Shown here: in pieces, positions 23,387-34,690 of the stretch | Numbering within the stretch: position 1 is the stretch's first letter | How the letters are laid out: every line of letters starts with the position of its first letter | Assembly (NCBI GenBank): GCA_030762175.1 | Contig: CM060838.1 | Span: forward strand, 22,624,001 to 22,688,000 | Direction of reading: 5' to 3' | Length of the DNA stretch: 64,000 bases | Source: Metallyticus violacea | Lineage: Eukaryota; Arthropoda; Insecta; Mantodea; Metallyticidae | The notes under the pieces: model-generated | Databases searched by the model: none | What the model was told of the DNA's origin: nothing | The model's input: the letters and a program-made list of their open reading frames with translations, nothing else | Program-made: the position numbers and the translations under genes

Positions 23387-25129
23387 TGTGTCCCTCAGTT
23401 CTTCAAGTATCAGAATCTGCGAGTGACAATGTTTCTATTATTTTAAAATTAAATATATGCTTACAATTTTTCCTTTTTCTGGGATTTCATTTTTTTTTTT
23501 TTTTTAATTGTGAGATTATTAGGATTGCACATTTTTAACATGTGTGAATTAAAATTACTGACATGCTTGATGTATTATATGTAAAACATTTAAAAACATG
23601 GTGCAGTATATCTGAGATAACTTTTATTTTAAATGTTATTTTTAAAATCTACTTGTATAATTTATTATTTTTTTTTAATCCTTCAACTTCCGAGCCCTAA
23701 TAACAAGTGAACTCAATGCTAAAACTGTGACATACCCTTCCAATAAAGTATTATTAAATGCTGCTATTGTTTTCCTCTTGAAACTTGACAAATGTGGGGC
23801 TGCTGTAGGGATGTGTTAACTTTTGCATGTCTATCTGTTACTCGAGAGCTATTCATGCCATGCCCATATCACAGAACGAGCGCGCCCTCATCTCGAGGTA
23901 TGAAATGTCATCGGCATCTGTCAAAGTGTGACGTCATGGCTTGTAGATACGGCGTATGTCAATTTATAGGGAAAACTTACACAGTGAACCTACTCTTTGG
24001 CCTACTTCTGAATAAAAAAAAAAAAAAAAAAACAGATATGTGACGGTTCCATTTCATTTCAAATATGCTGGACATTAATAATTCACAAGCAAAATAAACA
24101 GATGTATTCTAGTATTACTATTACTTTTTCCTTACCGTTGACCCAGTTGAGTATTATTTTAAAATGATACTGCTGTTTTATGCAATGCAATATGTGTATT
24201 TTTTCGTTTAATTTCAGTCTCGTAAAATGTACTATCTCAGCTTCAAAACGTTTTAAAAAACTATTTTATTGTGAATTTCTCTCAGTATCCTGTCTCGCAA
24301 TAAAATGAATAGACCTTTACATTAAAAATACTTATTCATTATCCTCAGCCAGATCGTGGGCAATTGAGCCAAATATGGTGTCTGAAATACGTTAAGCATT
24401 GAATCAAATGTTATCAACTTACGTTACAAATGTAGGCAAAATTTAATTAAAAAATAACCTGTAAGTTATAAATTCTTACGTCTCAGTCACAAATTTCTGA
24501 TACTGCATTTGCAAGAATGAAATGTATACTTTATAGGAAATGTGAATTATGTGCTTTATAATTTTATGAAATGTGTACTTAGGTTATAATTTCATAATTA
24601 TGAAATTTAGGCTTCTTTAAATAATGAACATTTGTTGTTATAACTAACTCCATGGTTAATCTTGAAAAGTTTCCATCACAAACATTTATTTTAATCAGAT
24701 TGCTTAATACCATAAACCAACTGTTTATGTAATTTCAGCAAAAAGGTAGTCTCAGTTAGCTTTAAGTTATGTACTCTAAAATTTCACTTTTATTGTTAAG
24801 CACATAGAGGTCCTGTTATGTTTCGTTAATGTTCAAAACGGAGAAATCCCATTACCCCTTTTGTTTTAAAAACAAATTATGTAAGTTATGTGCGTGCATT
24901 ATTTAATCCATGTTCTATGACAAAAACTGTTTATTTCTATTACTTTGATTATCAAGTCCTTGCTCATATAACGGGTTTCCAGAATATGCTCTTACTGCTT
25001 GTAAGGGTTTTAGGTCTCGGCCAAGGTCAGCTTTCCTCCCCACTCACGGCCGCCTGCCTCTCTGCCTGTCCTTGAACTTCTGAGCAGTATTCAGTCTACA
25101 ATCGTTCGCGAAGACTTTAGCGCAACCTG
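23387..25129. other. unassigned AT-rich region
   Basis: No gene or classified repeat. It contains T- and A-runs (for example 23490-23508 and about 24007-24023). A mildly GC-richer patch at 23780-23960 has an 83-codon open frame with no recognisable domain. Confidence 0.5.
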
Positions 25130-25600
25130 TTTTGGTGTGCAAATATTATAAACACGTATCAGCTCGATGCGCTCGTGAGGAATTTATTCGGAAGTTCCCT
25201 GGGCTATTGCTTCCTTTCAGAATTGTAATTCACGATATGGTGTATAAATTTGATACCACTGGTTCAGTGCGAAAGAAGAAACAGGCGAAAATGTGCAGTT
25301 CTAGCAGAAGATAAAAATCTGTCGAAATTGGTGAAAATCTTTAACGTTCCCTTTAACAAAACCACTACCGAAATTAGCACAAGTTGAGGTTTCACAGTCT
25401 TCTATACATAGCAAAAAATTATTAACACTCAAAACTTTAAGTGTAAAGGTGTCATTGTTTACAAGATAATCTCGCAGCACGTGTTCGTTATTGCTGATGC
25501 TTTATTTCATCAGTTAACCGACCCCATAGCTTGTGTTCTTTTCAGATGAAGCGTGATCGTGTGTGAGTACAGGCGAGGCAGACTGTGGTATGTTCACTGG
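25130..25600 (+). pseudogene. DUF4817-type transposase N-terminus fossil
   Basis: The open frame 25132-25314 gives ARCAREEFIRKFPGLLLPF, then IVIHDMVYKFDTTGSVRKKK. This fits the DUF4817 helix-turn-helix domain at the N-terminus of many arthropod Tc1/mariner-related transposases (pattern: FRRKFPG...P...I..LV.KF..TGSV). After 25314 the frame is broken by stops. Shifted pieces such as EDKNLSKLVKIFNV and TEISTS look like the linker that follows in this family. Catalytic blocks cannot be recovered with confidence and no termini are visible. Confidence 0.6.
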
Positions 25601-26009
25601 AAAGATGCAGAACCCCGTGCGATTGGTAAGCCCTGAAGTAAAGAGGATAGGTGTCAGTATAGCTTGAATATTCTGTCATTTGATACCAACTGGGCGAGCC
25701 ATAGCTGCCACGCATGCGTTGTAGCACATTTTCAGTCTCTCAAGAAAACTGAATGTTTCGCTTCACCTCGTGGTATACACAGAAGGTTATTTGGAAATAC
25801 GCTACTACAGTAAACCCGCAACTTAGATCAACTGATCAGCGGATTTAAACACCGAGATTTCCTACATATAATTATTCTCTCTTCCAGTAAGAAGATTGCG
25901 ACTGGGTCGGGCAGTTGTGCTGTGAAGTCGAGGGGGGGGGAGTTCATTAAATAGTGCAGCAGTGTTGTGCAATGCTGGGATATTTGCTTCATCGTTGTAT
26001 ATTTATTTA

Positions 26010-26190
26010 TTCAAGGTATATCTCTTCAAGTTGTGTGGCAGAAAAAGTCAGACGGAGCTTAAATTTCCTGGTATCCCGGTTCCAGCACTTAACACAATAC
26101 TAAAGTTAATACAAAAGTTTAGTTAAACAGGTTCCGTGACTGATCGGAAAAATATCGAAGGCTGCTCAGCAATACAAGAAGAAATTGCGC
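26010..26190 (+). pseudogene. second DUF4817-type HTH fragment
   Basis: In shifted frames: VAEKVRRSLN and KFPGIPVPALNTILKLIQKF, followed after an in-frame stop by TGSVTDRK. The same helix-turn-helix pattern as at 25130 appears again, diverged and with different residues, so this is an independent insertion and not a duplication of its neighbour. No catalytic domain is visible downstream. A G9 tract lies just upstream (25932-25940). Confidence 0.5.
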
Positions 26191-28497
26191 TGTGTGTTTG
26201 ATTCCAAAATTATTGGCTCTATTATAATGTTCTCCTCGTCCCCCAGATCATAAAGTATGTTATTTTCATTATTGAAGGACATTGAAAATAGGAGTGTATT
26301 CAACTAATTTTCACATAGTGGAGGAACTTGAACATTAGATACTAGACCCGTTAGTGATGAGGAGTTAATGCGTGTCAGTGACAACTTCCTAAGAAGATAT
26401 GACTTATGTGTCAGAGAAAAATGGGCAACATGCCCTGCTGTTAAGGATAAATTCTGTTATTTGATACTAGTACCTAGTTTTAAAATATTGAAGAGCATTA
26501 GCGCCGTATTTTTTTCAAGAAAATACCGATGCAACGCGGAGGCTAACCGCCAACAGGTTGAAGCAAGTATCGGGAATTTTAAACTGCGCTCGCTGTAGAT
26601 AATGTAATTAAACGTGTGGCTAGGAACAGTTTATTTCTTCGAATTAAAAATATTCTTAATGGAGGATGCAAGATACTACGCAACATTAAGCTATTAATTC
26701 ATACTATATTAAAGGGTATATAAAGTGTAATTTATTTTGAAAAAATTAGTGTGGTTTAACAATAAATACAGATTTAATTGTTATTGGAACCTTTCTAGAA
26801 TTAATGGAAGAAGTTAACAATCCATAAAATGCGAGCAACTTGTACACATTCAGAGAAATGTCGCACTGTATTCTAGTCACTTGCGAAGCACATTTTTTCT
26901 TTCGCAATTGTTTAGTTTTACAAGCGTCGAGAAATACTGTCCGAATGACAGCAGAGCACCGTTATCCTTAAGAATGGAGAAGACTCAAATTTCAAAGAGG
27001 TTTGAATCGAAAAGTAAGGTAAAAACAATCTGGACTTGTGTGAAAAGCGCACCTATGCGAGTTAAGTGTTTTACATCGCACCCCGGAGTCACGCTGCAAG
27101 CCATCACTTATAATGTCCATTGCCCAGCTGAACCTACAAGTCAAGTATTAATGTTATGCTTTAAGGAGTGTGCGGCGTTAAGGCGTGAACTGAAACTCCA
27201 CCAGCTCGGCCGGTCCCGCGATCCGTCGTGCACTTGTATTATTTTCAAGGATGTGCTCTCAGCTTAGTTAAGCACACGAGCACAACTGTGTTGGTTGCAT
27301 TGATTCACGCGTTAGAATGTGATGACGAAACTTTGCTCATGTTAAGCATGAAATATGCAATTAAAAAAGCAGGACATTTGTTTTTCTGGAGAAGAACCAA
27401 AAGTCTATTTGCTGTTGGCGGAACGAAAACTTTTTGGAAAATGATACAAAACTGCTCATATATTCCAGGCTGTTTTTAGAGTTGTTCTGTATGTCCAGAA
27501 AGATATTAGAAAAAAACTCCTGCAATAGATAAAAGAACACTATCAGCCCAAAAGGTAAGGCGATTAAATAGTTGTTTTTTTTACAATTAGAGATTAAACT
27601 ATAAATAAATAGCTCAGTTTTCATTTTAAATTGTATTCAGTTATTTTATTGTGTTGTTACAAATTGCGTATTTTTAAACCTGCGAATGTAACTCACTAAA
27701 AATGGCCATGTATAAAATCACAACGCATTACATTCACTAAAAGTTTCAATGACATAAAGTCATTAATAATTTACTGCAGTTGTCCACAAATGAAAATAGT
27801 CAGCAGAGGCTAGAAAAAACACTCAGTAAGTATTTAGGAAAAATAAAAAACCATGCGAAATTTGGAGAAGAGCATGAGGTGATGACTGGTGCTGTTTGAG
27901 ATTATTAAATGATGACTTGTATTCATATTCCAAGTTTGATGTTTTCAGCATTTTTAATGTATCTATAAATGTTAGCACAATTTCGGCAACACTCTGATAA
28001 AAGAGGTTGATAGCAGGAACTGCAGTTTATTAAATAATCAGCTCTCGAAAAATATATTTAATTATCTGCCTTTTTTTTTGTTTTGTTTTGTTTTTTTTTT
28101 AATTTCCTATTACCATCCTCCCCAGGAGAAAACTATAAACTATAAGCTCATTTTATCACAAAGGGAATAGGCAAGCTGCTGATACTTTGCGGACAGCTGG
28201 CACGCATTTGTTGAAGTGAGCGGACTCTGCGTTTGTGCGCTGCGCTGCATCCACTGCCTGTCGCACGCTGCGCACTGACCTTGAAAACAATTTTTAGTAC
28301 AACTAAACTCGCTTTGCTGCATGTTAGCTAAACGGCGTTTCGTGACAAATGTAACCATTAACTGAATGTTTAAGTATGCTGGATAATTGTTAGAATCAAG
28401 TTTTATTTTCTAGGCGGGGGGGGGGGGGCTAAAGAAAAACTAGACACTCTTAGCTTTTAAAAAATATATGTAGCATGTTGGGATTTTTCTGTTATGA

Positions 28498-28549
<52 letters not shown>

Positions 28550-28617
28550 TGAAGTTTTGCCTTTAAATTTCATATTCTTGTTGTGAATTTCAACCAAGTT
28601 ATCAGAATCTGATTAAA
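26191..28617. other. unassigned region with G-tract and GT microsatellite
   Basis: The open frame 26881-27267 (128 codons, plus strand) is the longest here and is less AT-rich than its surroundings. It has no recognisable domain, signal peptide or splice support, so it is not called as a gene. A GC-richer patch at 28190-28290 (minus frame 28358-28140) is likewise unassigned. G13 at 28416-28428 and (TG)22 at 28503-28546 follow. Confidence 0.45.
28503..28546. repeat. (TG)22 microsatellite
   Basis: Pure TG run of 44 bp, 75 bp downstream of a G13 tract. Confidence 0.95.
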
Positions 28618-28967
28618 GGTGACTTCTTGGAAAATTATTTGCATTGTGGCACCCAGAGTCTAAATGAAAGTTTTAACCATATACTTGAAAGGGCATCCTC
28701 AAAAACGTGTACATGGAGCGACCACATTAAAACTGGGTGTATTGAGCGCTTGGTGTGTTTTAATGGTGGCTGTAGCAGAATTAAATTATTTAAGCATTTA
28801 GGACATGGAAAGTGCACTGAAGGCGATAGATGATAGAGAGGCCATCGACATAGAACGGAACACGCAAAACATGTCAAAGCAAGCAGACAAGAGAGGATGC
28901 ACAAAAAGTGAGAAAATATCAAAATATCTATATTATGAACCAGAGATGTTCCATATGTACCAGCCAT
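28618..28967 (+). pseudogene. Mutator-like transposase C-terminal fragment
   Basis: The frame 28627-28833 gives YLHCGTQSLNESFNHIL, then GCIERLVCFNGG. This resembles the C-terminal region of a Mutator-like transposase family found in invertebrates, where a HG.TQN.NES.N..IW block is followed by a .A...FN.G block. A one-base shift near 28800 continues as ALKAIDDREAIDIERNTQ, then KRGCTKSEKISK and YYEPEMF, fitting the charged tail that ends that family. Only about 110 codons remain. The assignment rests on recalled family motifs. Confidence 0.5.
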
Positions 28968-29057
28968 TGCTCACATCTACACATTTACCTTCTAATTGCA
29001 TTTTTTCAAAGTTTGTAATTTTTCTCGTTTCGGGTGCACTTATCTCTAACACCTTGA

Positions 29058-29346
29058 GTCGGTCCTGGTGGTGTAGTGGTTACCATACTTGCCTCCTACG
29101 CGGGTTCGAACCCGGCCAGGATTGATGGATTTTTTCGGGCGTAAAAATTCTAAGTATGGCTTCCTTCGGAAGGGAAGTAAAGCCGTGGGTCCCGTGTGGT
29201 ACATTTACGGCACGAAAAAGAACCTCAAGCCTGAAAGAGAGGCCTCTGAGCAAAATTTGTCGGCCGTTTCATGCCCTGAGTTGAATGGGACGCTGATGAC
29301 CTCAGATGTTAAAGAGCGTCCATAAATAATTCAATAAAAAAAAAAA
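29058..29346 (+). mobile_element. SINE-A copy 3, full length with 13-bp TSD
   Basis: Near-consensus copy. The head GGTCCTGGTGGTGTAGTGG (29061) carries an A box, and GGGTTCGAACCCGG (29102) is a perfect B box. Six bases (TCCTGG) at the start pair with CCAGGA after the B box, as an acceptor stem. The central region CTTCCTTCGGAAGGGAAGTA and the block TACATTTACGGCACGA follow, then an A11 tail. TCTAACACCTTGA occurs at 29045-29057 and again at 29347-29359, an exact target duplication. About 17 bp of the anticodon region are missing relative to the copy at 58318. A 78-codon open frame across this copy is an artefact. Confidence 0.95.
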
Positions 29347-29359
29347 TCTAACACCTTGA

Positions 29360-31498
29360 AATGCACGGATGAATTTTTTAATCCTTGCTTTTGACTCTAA
29401 TAACATGTTCTCTGTTTTTTATTGATCATTTCTTAATATGTTATTTAGAATTGTGTGTAAAACTAGCATGAATTAGGTAATCAGAAGTAAAACATTGTTT
29501 TTAATTGCGTTTATAAGACAGAAAAATATTTATGTGGAATATGTCAAGTGATTTATATATAACATATATTTTTACATTAAGAAAAACACATGATAAAAGT
29601 TTATCAGAAGTAACAATTTAACAAGTCTAATTTGACACACCTATAACATAAAGGATATACAAATACACATATATAAATTTATCTTTCGAAGGAATTGTTG
29701 TATTTAGTGTCAGGATCAAAGTTCAACTCTATTGAGCGTCACAACTTCCTTTCAAATGCGCAGTGTCCTTAAAGGAAAAACAGTGCATGAAGTTGGCTGT
29801 TTTAATTGTTTGGATGGTAAATATAAGTCACTGTACTGTTGCTTCATAAAACTTGGAAGTATAAGATAGGGGTATACAAATATCCGGTCGCTTCTACGTG
29901 GGAAAACTTACTGTATCTAAGGAGTCATCTGATTGGAATATATACTGATGTTGGAATCATAGGATCTGAGGTCTCCGGCCTTCTAAGACTTGTATCTTAC
30001 TGATTAAATAGAACTAAATTGTCTATTTGCAGACCTTGGCCTATTTGAAGAAATCTAAGACTCCTTTCTGAAGGTAACATCAATGGAATGAATTGACTAA
30101 AGGCACTAAACTTTCAATTTTCCTACTTACTGCATAATGGAAACGTTACTGCGCCAACATAACTTTCATAGTCATATGAAATAAATGACATTCATCTATA
30201 AATATGGTTTAAAAGAATTCATGAATTGAGAGCCGTGTTGTTCCTCAATGGGAATGAAAAAGCTTCAGTTCCTCTAAGCATATTCTTTAGCCGTGAAAGG
30301 GTCGTGTGATAAATAGAAATACTCCTCACAAATGTGCAGTACAAGGACAAAAATGGTAGTTGATTATTTGACACCTATAACAAACAACAAAGAATCGCTA
30401 AATGCTGTCGCTTCCCTCTGTAAGACAGTAGCGCTTCAGAAAGGAAAGATGAAAGGAAAAGACTGTTCATATAAAATTAATTCATCCCGATAAACTTTAA
30501 TATCAAGTTCTAGCTATCGAAAAACTTTGCTAACGAAAAAGTTTTATAAATCAATGGGCTAGAAAGGAGAAAGATTCTGAGGGAAATTTATCAGATGTTC
30601 ATGAATGCAATCTGAATGAAGGCATTTGTGCCAGATCTCAGATGGAAATTGTTGGTGATGGAAATGTTAAAGGCACACTTTCTGTTAAAGGTATCGCACA
30701 TAGAAATCGGTCTGTATTTACGGTGAAAGGTTTTCTTGGAAAGGAAGATAGCTTTTGGTGGAGAATTTGCACCTGAATTTCTTCCCGAGACCATATAAGT
30801 GATGAGAAAGGAAAGAGATTAGATCAAGATGTTCCAGGGACCCAGCTATGACGGGCAGATATTCCTGCAGAGAGATATTACAATCGCACAAGGTAAAGAG
30901 AAAATAAGATAAGCAATAATAACTTTTTTTATATTTTCCTTCCATGGTGAGTGCATTTGATTTATGCGTATTCAATAAAATATTCATTTTTCTCAACCGA
31001 ATTTTATTTCCTCATTATGCAACAAAAATTAATAAATTAAGTAGTGAGCTTGCAAAATTAAAATTTTAAAAAGAGAACAAGTATATATTAATGTAACAAT
31101 ATGTTATACTTAATGGGGTTTTCAACATCATACCCGAAAGCAGCGCACCAAAACTACACATCACTTAGGGTAATATAACGTCAATGGTGACAGCCCATGG
31201 CAATCTCTGATCATTTAACACGTCTTCAAAATTCATTAAGTGTTCTTGTAAGAGTGTAAACTAAACAGTGAATCATTTACTGTGCGACTGCAGATTGATT
31301 TGCAGTGTGTTAAAAGAAGAAAATTGACTAACGTGCTTATTAAAAATTATATATATATATATATTATATAATTAACTTCATTAAATTTACAACTCAAAAC
31401 TATAAACTGAAAAAATAACTTGCATTATATTGATTAATCATAATTAATTGTAACGGGGTTAGTAAATACACACACACACACATTATAATTTTTAATTT
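29360..31498. other. unassigned AT-rich spacer
   Basis: No supported gene. It contains short TA (about 31348-31365) and CA (about 31468-31482) microsatellites near its end. The overlapping minus-strand frames 30591-30996 have no domain. Confidence 0.5.
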
Positions 31499-31610
31499 AC
31501 ATTATAATATATAACAAATAAAAATAATGTAACACTATTTACAATATAACTAAATTAACAATAATTAGAAAAGTAGAAAAGAATAAAACACTAAGAAAAA
31601 GTCACAGGTT
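31499..31610 (+). repeat. fold-back repeat family, copy 3 (single arm)
   Basis: Diverged single arm: AAATAAAAATAATGTAACAC, then AATTAACAATAATTAGAAAA and AACACTAAGAAAAAGTCACA. The match to the copies at 16222, 19380 and 39018 stops within the GTCACA segment. TA-rich sequence precedes it, as in the other copies. Confidence 0.6.
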
Positions 31611-31744
31611 TGCATTAATAAATTAATAAAATTAAATTAATAATTTAATAATTTAATTATAGGATATATAAATAACCCCATATGTTTTCTTTCACCCTAT
31701 ATAGTTTAAGGTTATCATCGGCTTACAGGATTTAGGCCTAAGGC

Positions 31745-32090
31745 CTGTTTCGGGGCCTGACGCACCATGTCATTCGAATTTAGATACACTTAGCACCAAC
31801 AGATGTCAGAAGGGTAGGTGGTCAGTCTATTGCTTCAAATGTCATCTAGTGTCAAGCTAAGGTATTATTTGGATGTGAAATAACCAGTGATTTTATCTTG
31901 GGACCATTTTATTTCAGGTATGGAGTCCCTTCACGTGCCGTAAATCTAGGATAAGATACCCTTGAGAATTTTGCGCTCGAGATTTTTACGTTCCGAAAAA
32001 CCTATTTACCTCGACCGAGTTTGAACCTTGAACTTTGAACCAGAGGAGATATACAATCCATTATACATATCCAAACGGCCATGTACTAAT
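31745..32090 (-). mobile_element. SINE-C, tRNA-derived, shares a core with SINE-A
   Basis: On the minus strand a B-box-like GGTTCAAACTC (32017-32027) ends a tRNA-like head. It is followed by GGTTTTTCGGAACGTAAAAA and later by ATTTACGGCACGTGAAGGG and ACCTGAAATAAA. The two blocks TTTTTCGG..CGTAAAAATC and ATTTACGGCACG stand in the same order as in SINE-A, while head and tail differ. No second copy lies in the window, so ends are approximate (the tail may stop anywhere in 31730-31800). Confidence 0.5.
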
Positions 32091-32953
32091 GTGGCAAAGT
32101 TCAAAAGTAAACTCTCCTTTATTTTTAACTTACAGTGAGTAAGTATTTCGCTCGAAAATACAATCTCTTCCGAAGACTTTAAAGTAAAAATCTGCCTTAC
32201 GAAACCCTATTGCTGCATAGTAAAGAGTGTTTGATCACTGCTAATACGCCATTTATAGCCTCCATTTTCCTCCAGTAATGACACTTGCATACTTACATGC
32301 CTGTGAATGACAAAATTTTTTCTTACGAAGAGTTCTGTGATATCAAACATTTTATGCTTTTACTTGACATAACAAATGTCTCAATACAGGTAACGACTTA
32401 TATTACCCTTAATTTGTGTCGGTTGCCTGTGTATTCAGAACGCTTAGAATGTATAAACTTCTTGCTAATGAGATAAAAGTACTTGAGAATCAGGCAGGCT
32501 AGTCCGCAGTATGATTTCTTACCAAAAGTAATATTCGAACTCGTGTTCTCCAGTTGTGCAGCTGTGAAGATACAAATAGCTGCATAGAAAAACAAACATT
32601 ACTGTCATTTCGATTATCTTACTTTAACATCATTGTATTCAGGAATTGTGTTTATTAGGTAAAGTCTTTGATAGACAGAAAAAAATCTACATTTCTACAT
32701 TTTATGCTCCTTACTTAAGACTATTTTTGCTTGGAAGATGTAAAACCCTGACAGCGCTGTTCCGCTTTTCTGAAGAAAGAACAAAATAAGGAATAACTCA
32801 AAGACAGAGTATCTGTGAAATTGAAACCAAGCTCACATCGCGTGTCCGGCAGTCAAGACCATTTCCTTCCGGCGAGGTGACCATGAAGAACGAAATAGGA
32901 TATATACACGGGCAAGATCAGCAGAAATAAAAGAAAGGATAAAAATAGCGTAC
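32091..32953. other. unassigned spacer
   Basis: No gene or repeat recognised. Two short overlapping frames at 32285-32595 lack domains. Confidence 0.5.
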
Positions 32954-33064
32954 CTGTCTGCGAAATTTTCTCGGAAACTGTCTTCTGGTGTAAACAGTTT
33001 CGAGATGTGACTTGAATTTTTCTTAGGCTTCCCTTTACTGCTGCAACTGTGGAAACTTTTACGT
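32954..33064 (-). CDS. candidate internal exon, 111 bp, unknown gene
   Basis: On the minus strand an acceptor-like ...ATTAATTCTCAG precedes 33064 and a good donor CAG|GTACGC follows 32954. The segment between stays open within a longer open frame (33186-32833). It encodes about 37 residues, from RKSFHSCSSKGKPKKN to KLFTPEDSFRENFADR: polar, Lys/Ser-rich and much less AT-driven than neighbouring frames. It starts after two bases of a codon and ends after two bases of a codon, so it could be skipped without a frame change. I recognise no domain. No partner exons can be identified in the window, so it may be a single exon of a gene with very long introns, or chance. Confidence 0.3.
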
Positions 33065-33494
33065 CTGAGAATTAATATTAAGTAAAGGCCACTGCTTAAT
33101 ATGCTCTGCTGCAAGTCGAGTTTGTGGAGAAAAACGACGAGGTAGAACATCCAAGAGTGATGGTTTTGTAAATTACGTTCTTGCACTGTCTAGTCACAAG
33201 GAAAAATTTTTGATAAGCACATTTATTTACTTTTTAAATTTTTTGATCATTTTCTGAAGAAATAACTAAAATAATTATTATAATAAAGGGGTAAAAATAA
33301 TTTCACGAAATGACGATTTAAGTACAAAATTACTTTTATATAATTTGAATTGCTGAAAGCTAAATTATTAGGTCGTTTTGAAATTAATGACGAATTTTGT
33401 ATTATTAGTTTTAAACTGTAAAATATTAATATATTTTAACTTGGAATTTTATTTTGAAGCTAATATTTCGCCTATTATATTTCTGATACAATTA

Positions 33495-33960
33495 TTGAAA
33501 ACTTATAAAATGCCCTAGGTTTTGAACGATCTTCGCTATGATAACCGCAAATGATCGGCACAATGGCTGGACTCTCGATGAAGTACCAAAGCGCTTAATA
33601 AAACCAAAATTATACCAGAAGTGGGTTATGATGGTTGTAAAATAGTCTGCGACGTTTAATACGCTACAAGTTTGTGCATCGTGGAAAAAACAATTGCTTC
33701 GGAGAAGTGTTGTCAAGAAATAACAAAATGCATCAGAAACTGAAAAAAGGTGAAAAAGACCAGCACAATAAATAAAAAAAGCTCCCAATCTTCTGCACGA
33801 TAACGCCCGGGTATATAACGTCTCGCAAAGAACACCCCAGCAACTGAATGAATGGGCTCTGAAACTACTTCATCCTGCATATTCATCCGATCTTTCACAC
33901 ATTTTATTCACACCTGGACAGTTTCCCAAAGAATGAAGCCCTTCAATTACCAAGAAGCTA
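33495..33960 (+). pseudogene. mariner transposase fossil, vertebrate Hsmar1/SETMAR-like lineage
   Basis: Heavily shifted plus-strand remnant. In order: DEVPKRLIKPKLYQKWVMMV (typical PKPKLHQKKVMVTVWW block), then codons equivalent to FxxxGxTITxExYCxEIxxMHxKL split over frames (about 33670-33750). LLHDNARVYNVSQRTPQQLN follows (second catalytic Asp intact in HDNA), then LHPAYSSDLSHI in place of the HPPYSPDLSP block. It belongs to the group that includes Hsmar1, unlike the other mariners in this window. The first catalytic block and both ends are missing. Confidence 0.7.
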
Positions 33961-34241
33961 AGAGGGTAATTTCAAATTTTATTATCTCTAGAAACAACGA
34001 TAATTATAGAAAAAATTATAAATAAACCTGCTATTAGGTGTACAGGTCACTTTTTACATTGATTAATTTTTAATTTATTGGTCTTTATTGAAGTTTAAAT
34101 AACAAAACCGCTAATAAATTTTGAAATATCTAATAAAAGTCATATTTTCAAAATTATAGGAAGTTCTCCGGTTAAAATTGCCAATTTACTATTATTTGTG
34201 ATCCCACAGCTATAATAATAAAATAATATATTAGTACTATT

Positions 34242-34273
<32 letters not shown>

Positions 34274-34690
34274 TTCTTTCATTTTGTTTCATTTTTTATT
34301 ACATGAGCCCGTTGAAATTCCTTTATGCAGTCTAATTCAATTGGGCACTGAAATAATTGACAACAAAAGACATATTTTTTCTTTGTTTATTATGGATATA
34401 ATACGGTCGGAATAAATAAAAAAATGCAATGAAAAGATAACGGTATTGAAGTTTTCTTTCATAGAATCTCTACAACATACTCATCTGTATACCCGGAGAC
34501 CTCCCTAAGGTTCCTCTACTATAAGAGATTAATTCCTTAAGAGCAGAGAAAAAAATCTAAGCCATATGCAATAATTGCCGTACGATAAAGATGAAACTAT
34601 GGATGAAACATTGCGAATTTTAAAGAAAATAAACCACAAAGTCAACAAGTGAAAAAATATCAAGACTGTTAAATAATCACATCAAAGATT
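33961..34690. other. AT-rich spacer with ATT microsatellite
   Basis: Contains (ATT)n at 34243-34272; otherwise nothing recognised. Confidence 0.55.

Noticed and set aside
26881..27267. 128-codon plus-strand frame
   Set aside because: No recognisable domain or initiation context and no homologous copy in the window. Kept only as a remark in the spacer entry.
33492..33898. Two overlapping minus-strand frames (98 and 61 codons)
   Set aside because: Antisense shadow of the mariner fossil on the plus strand.
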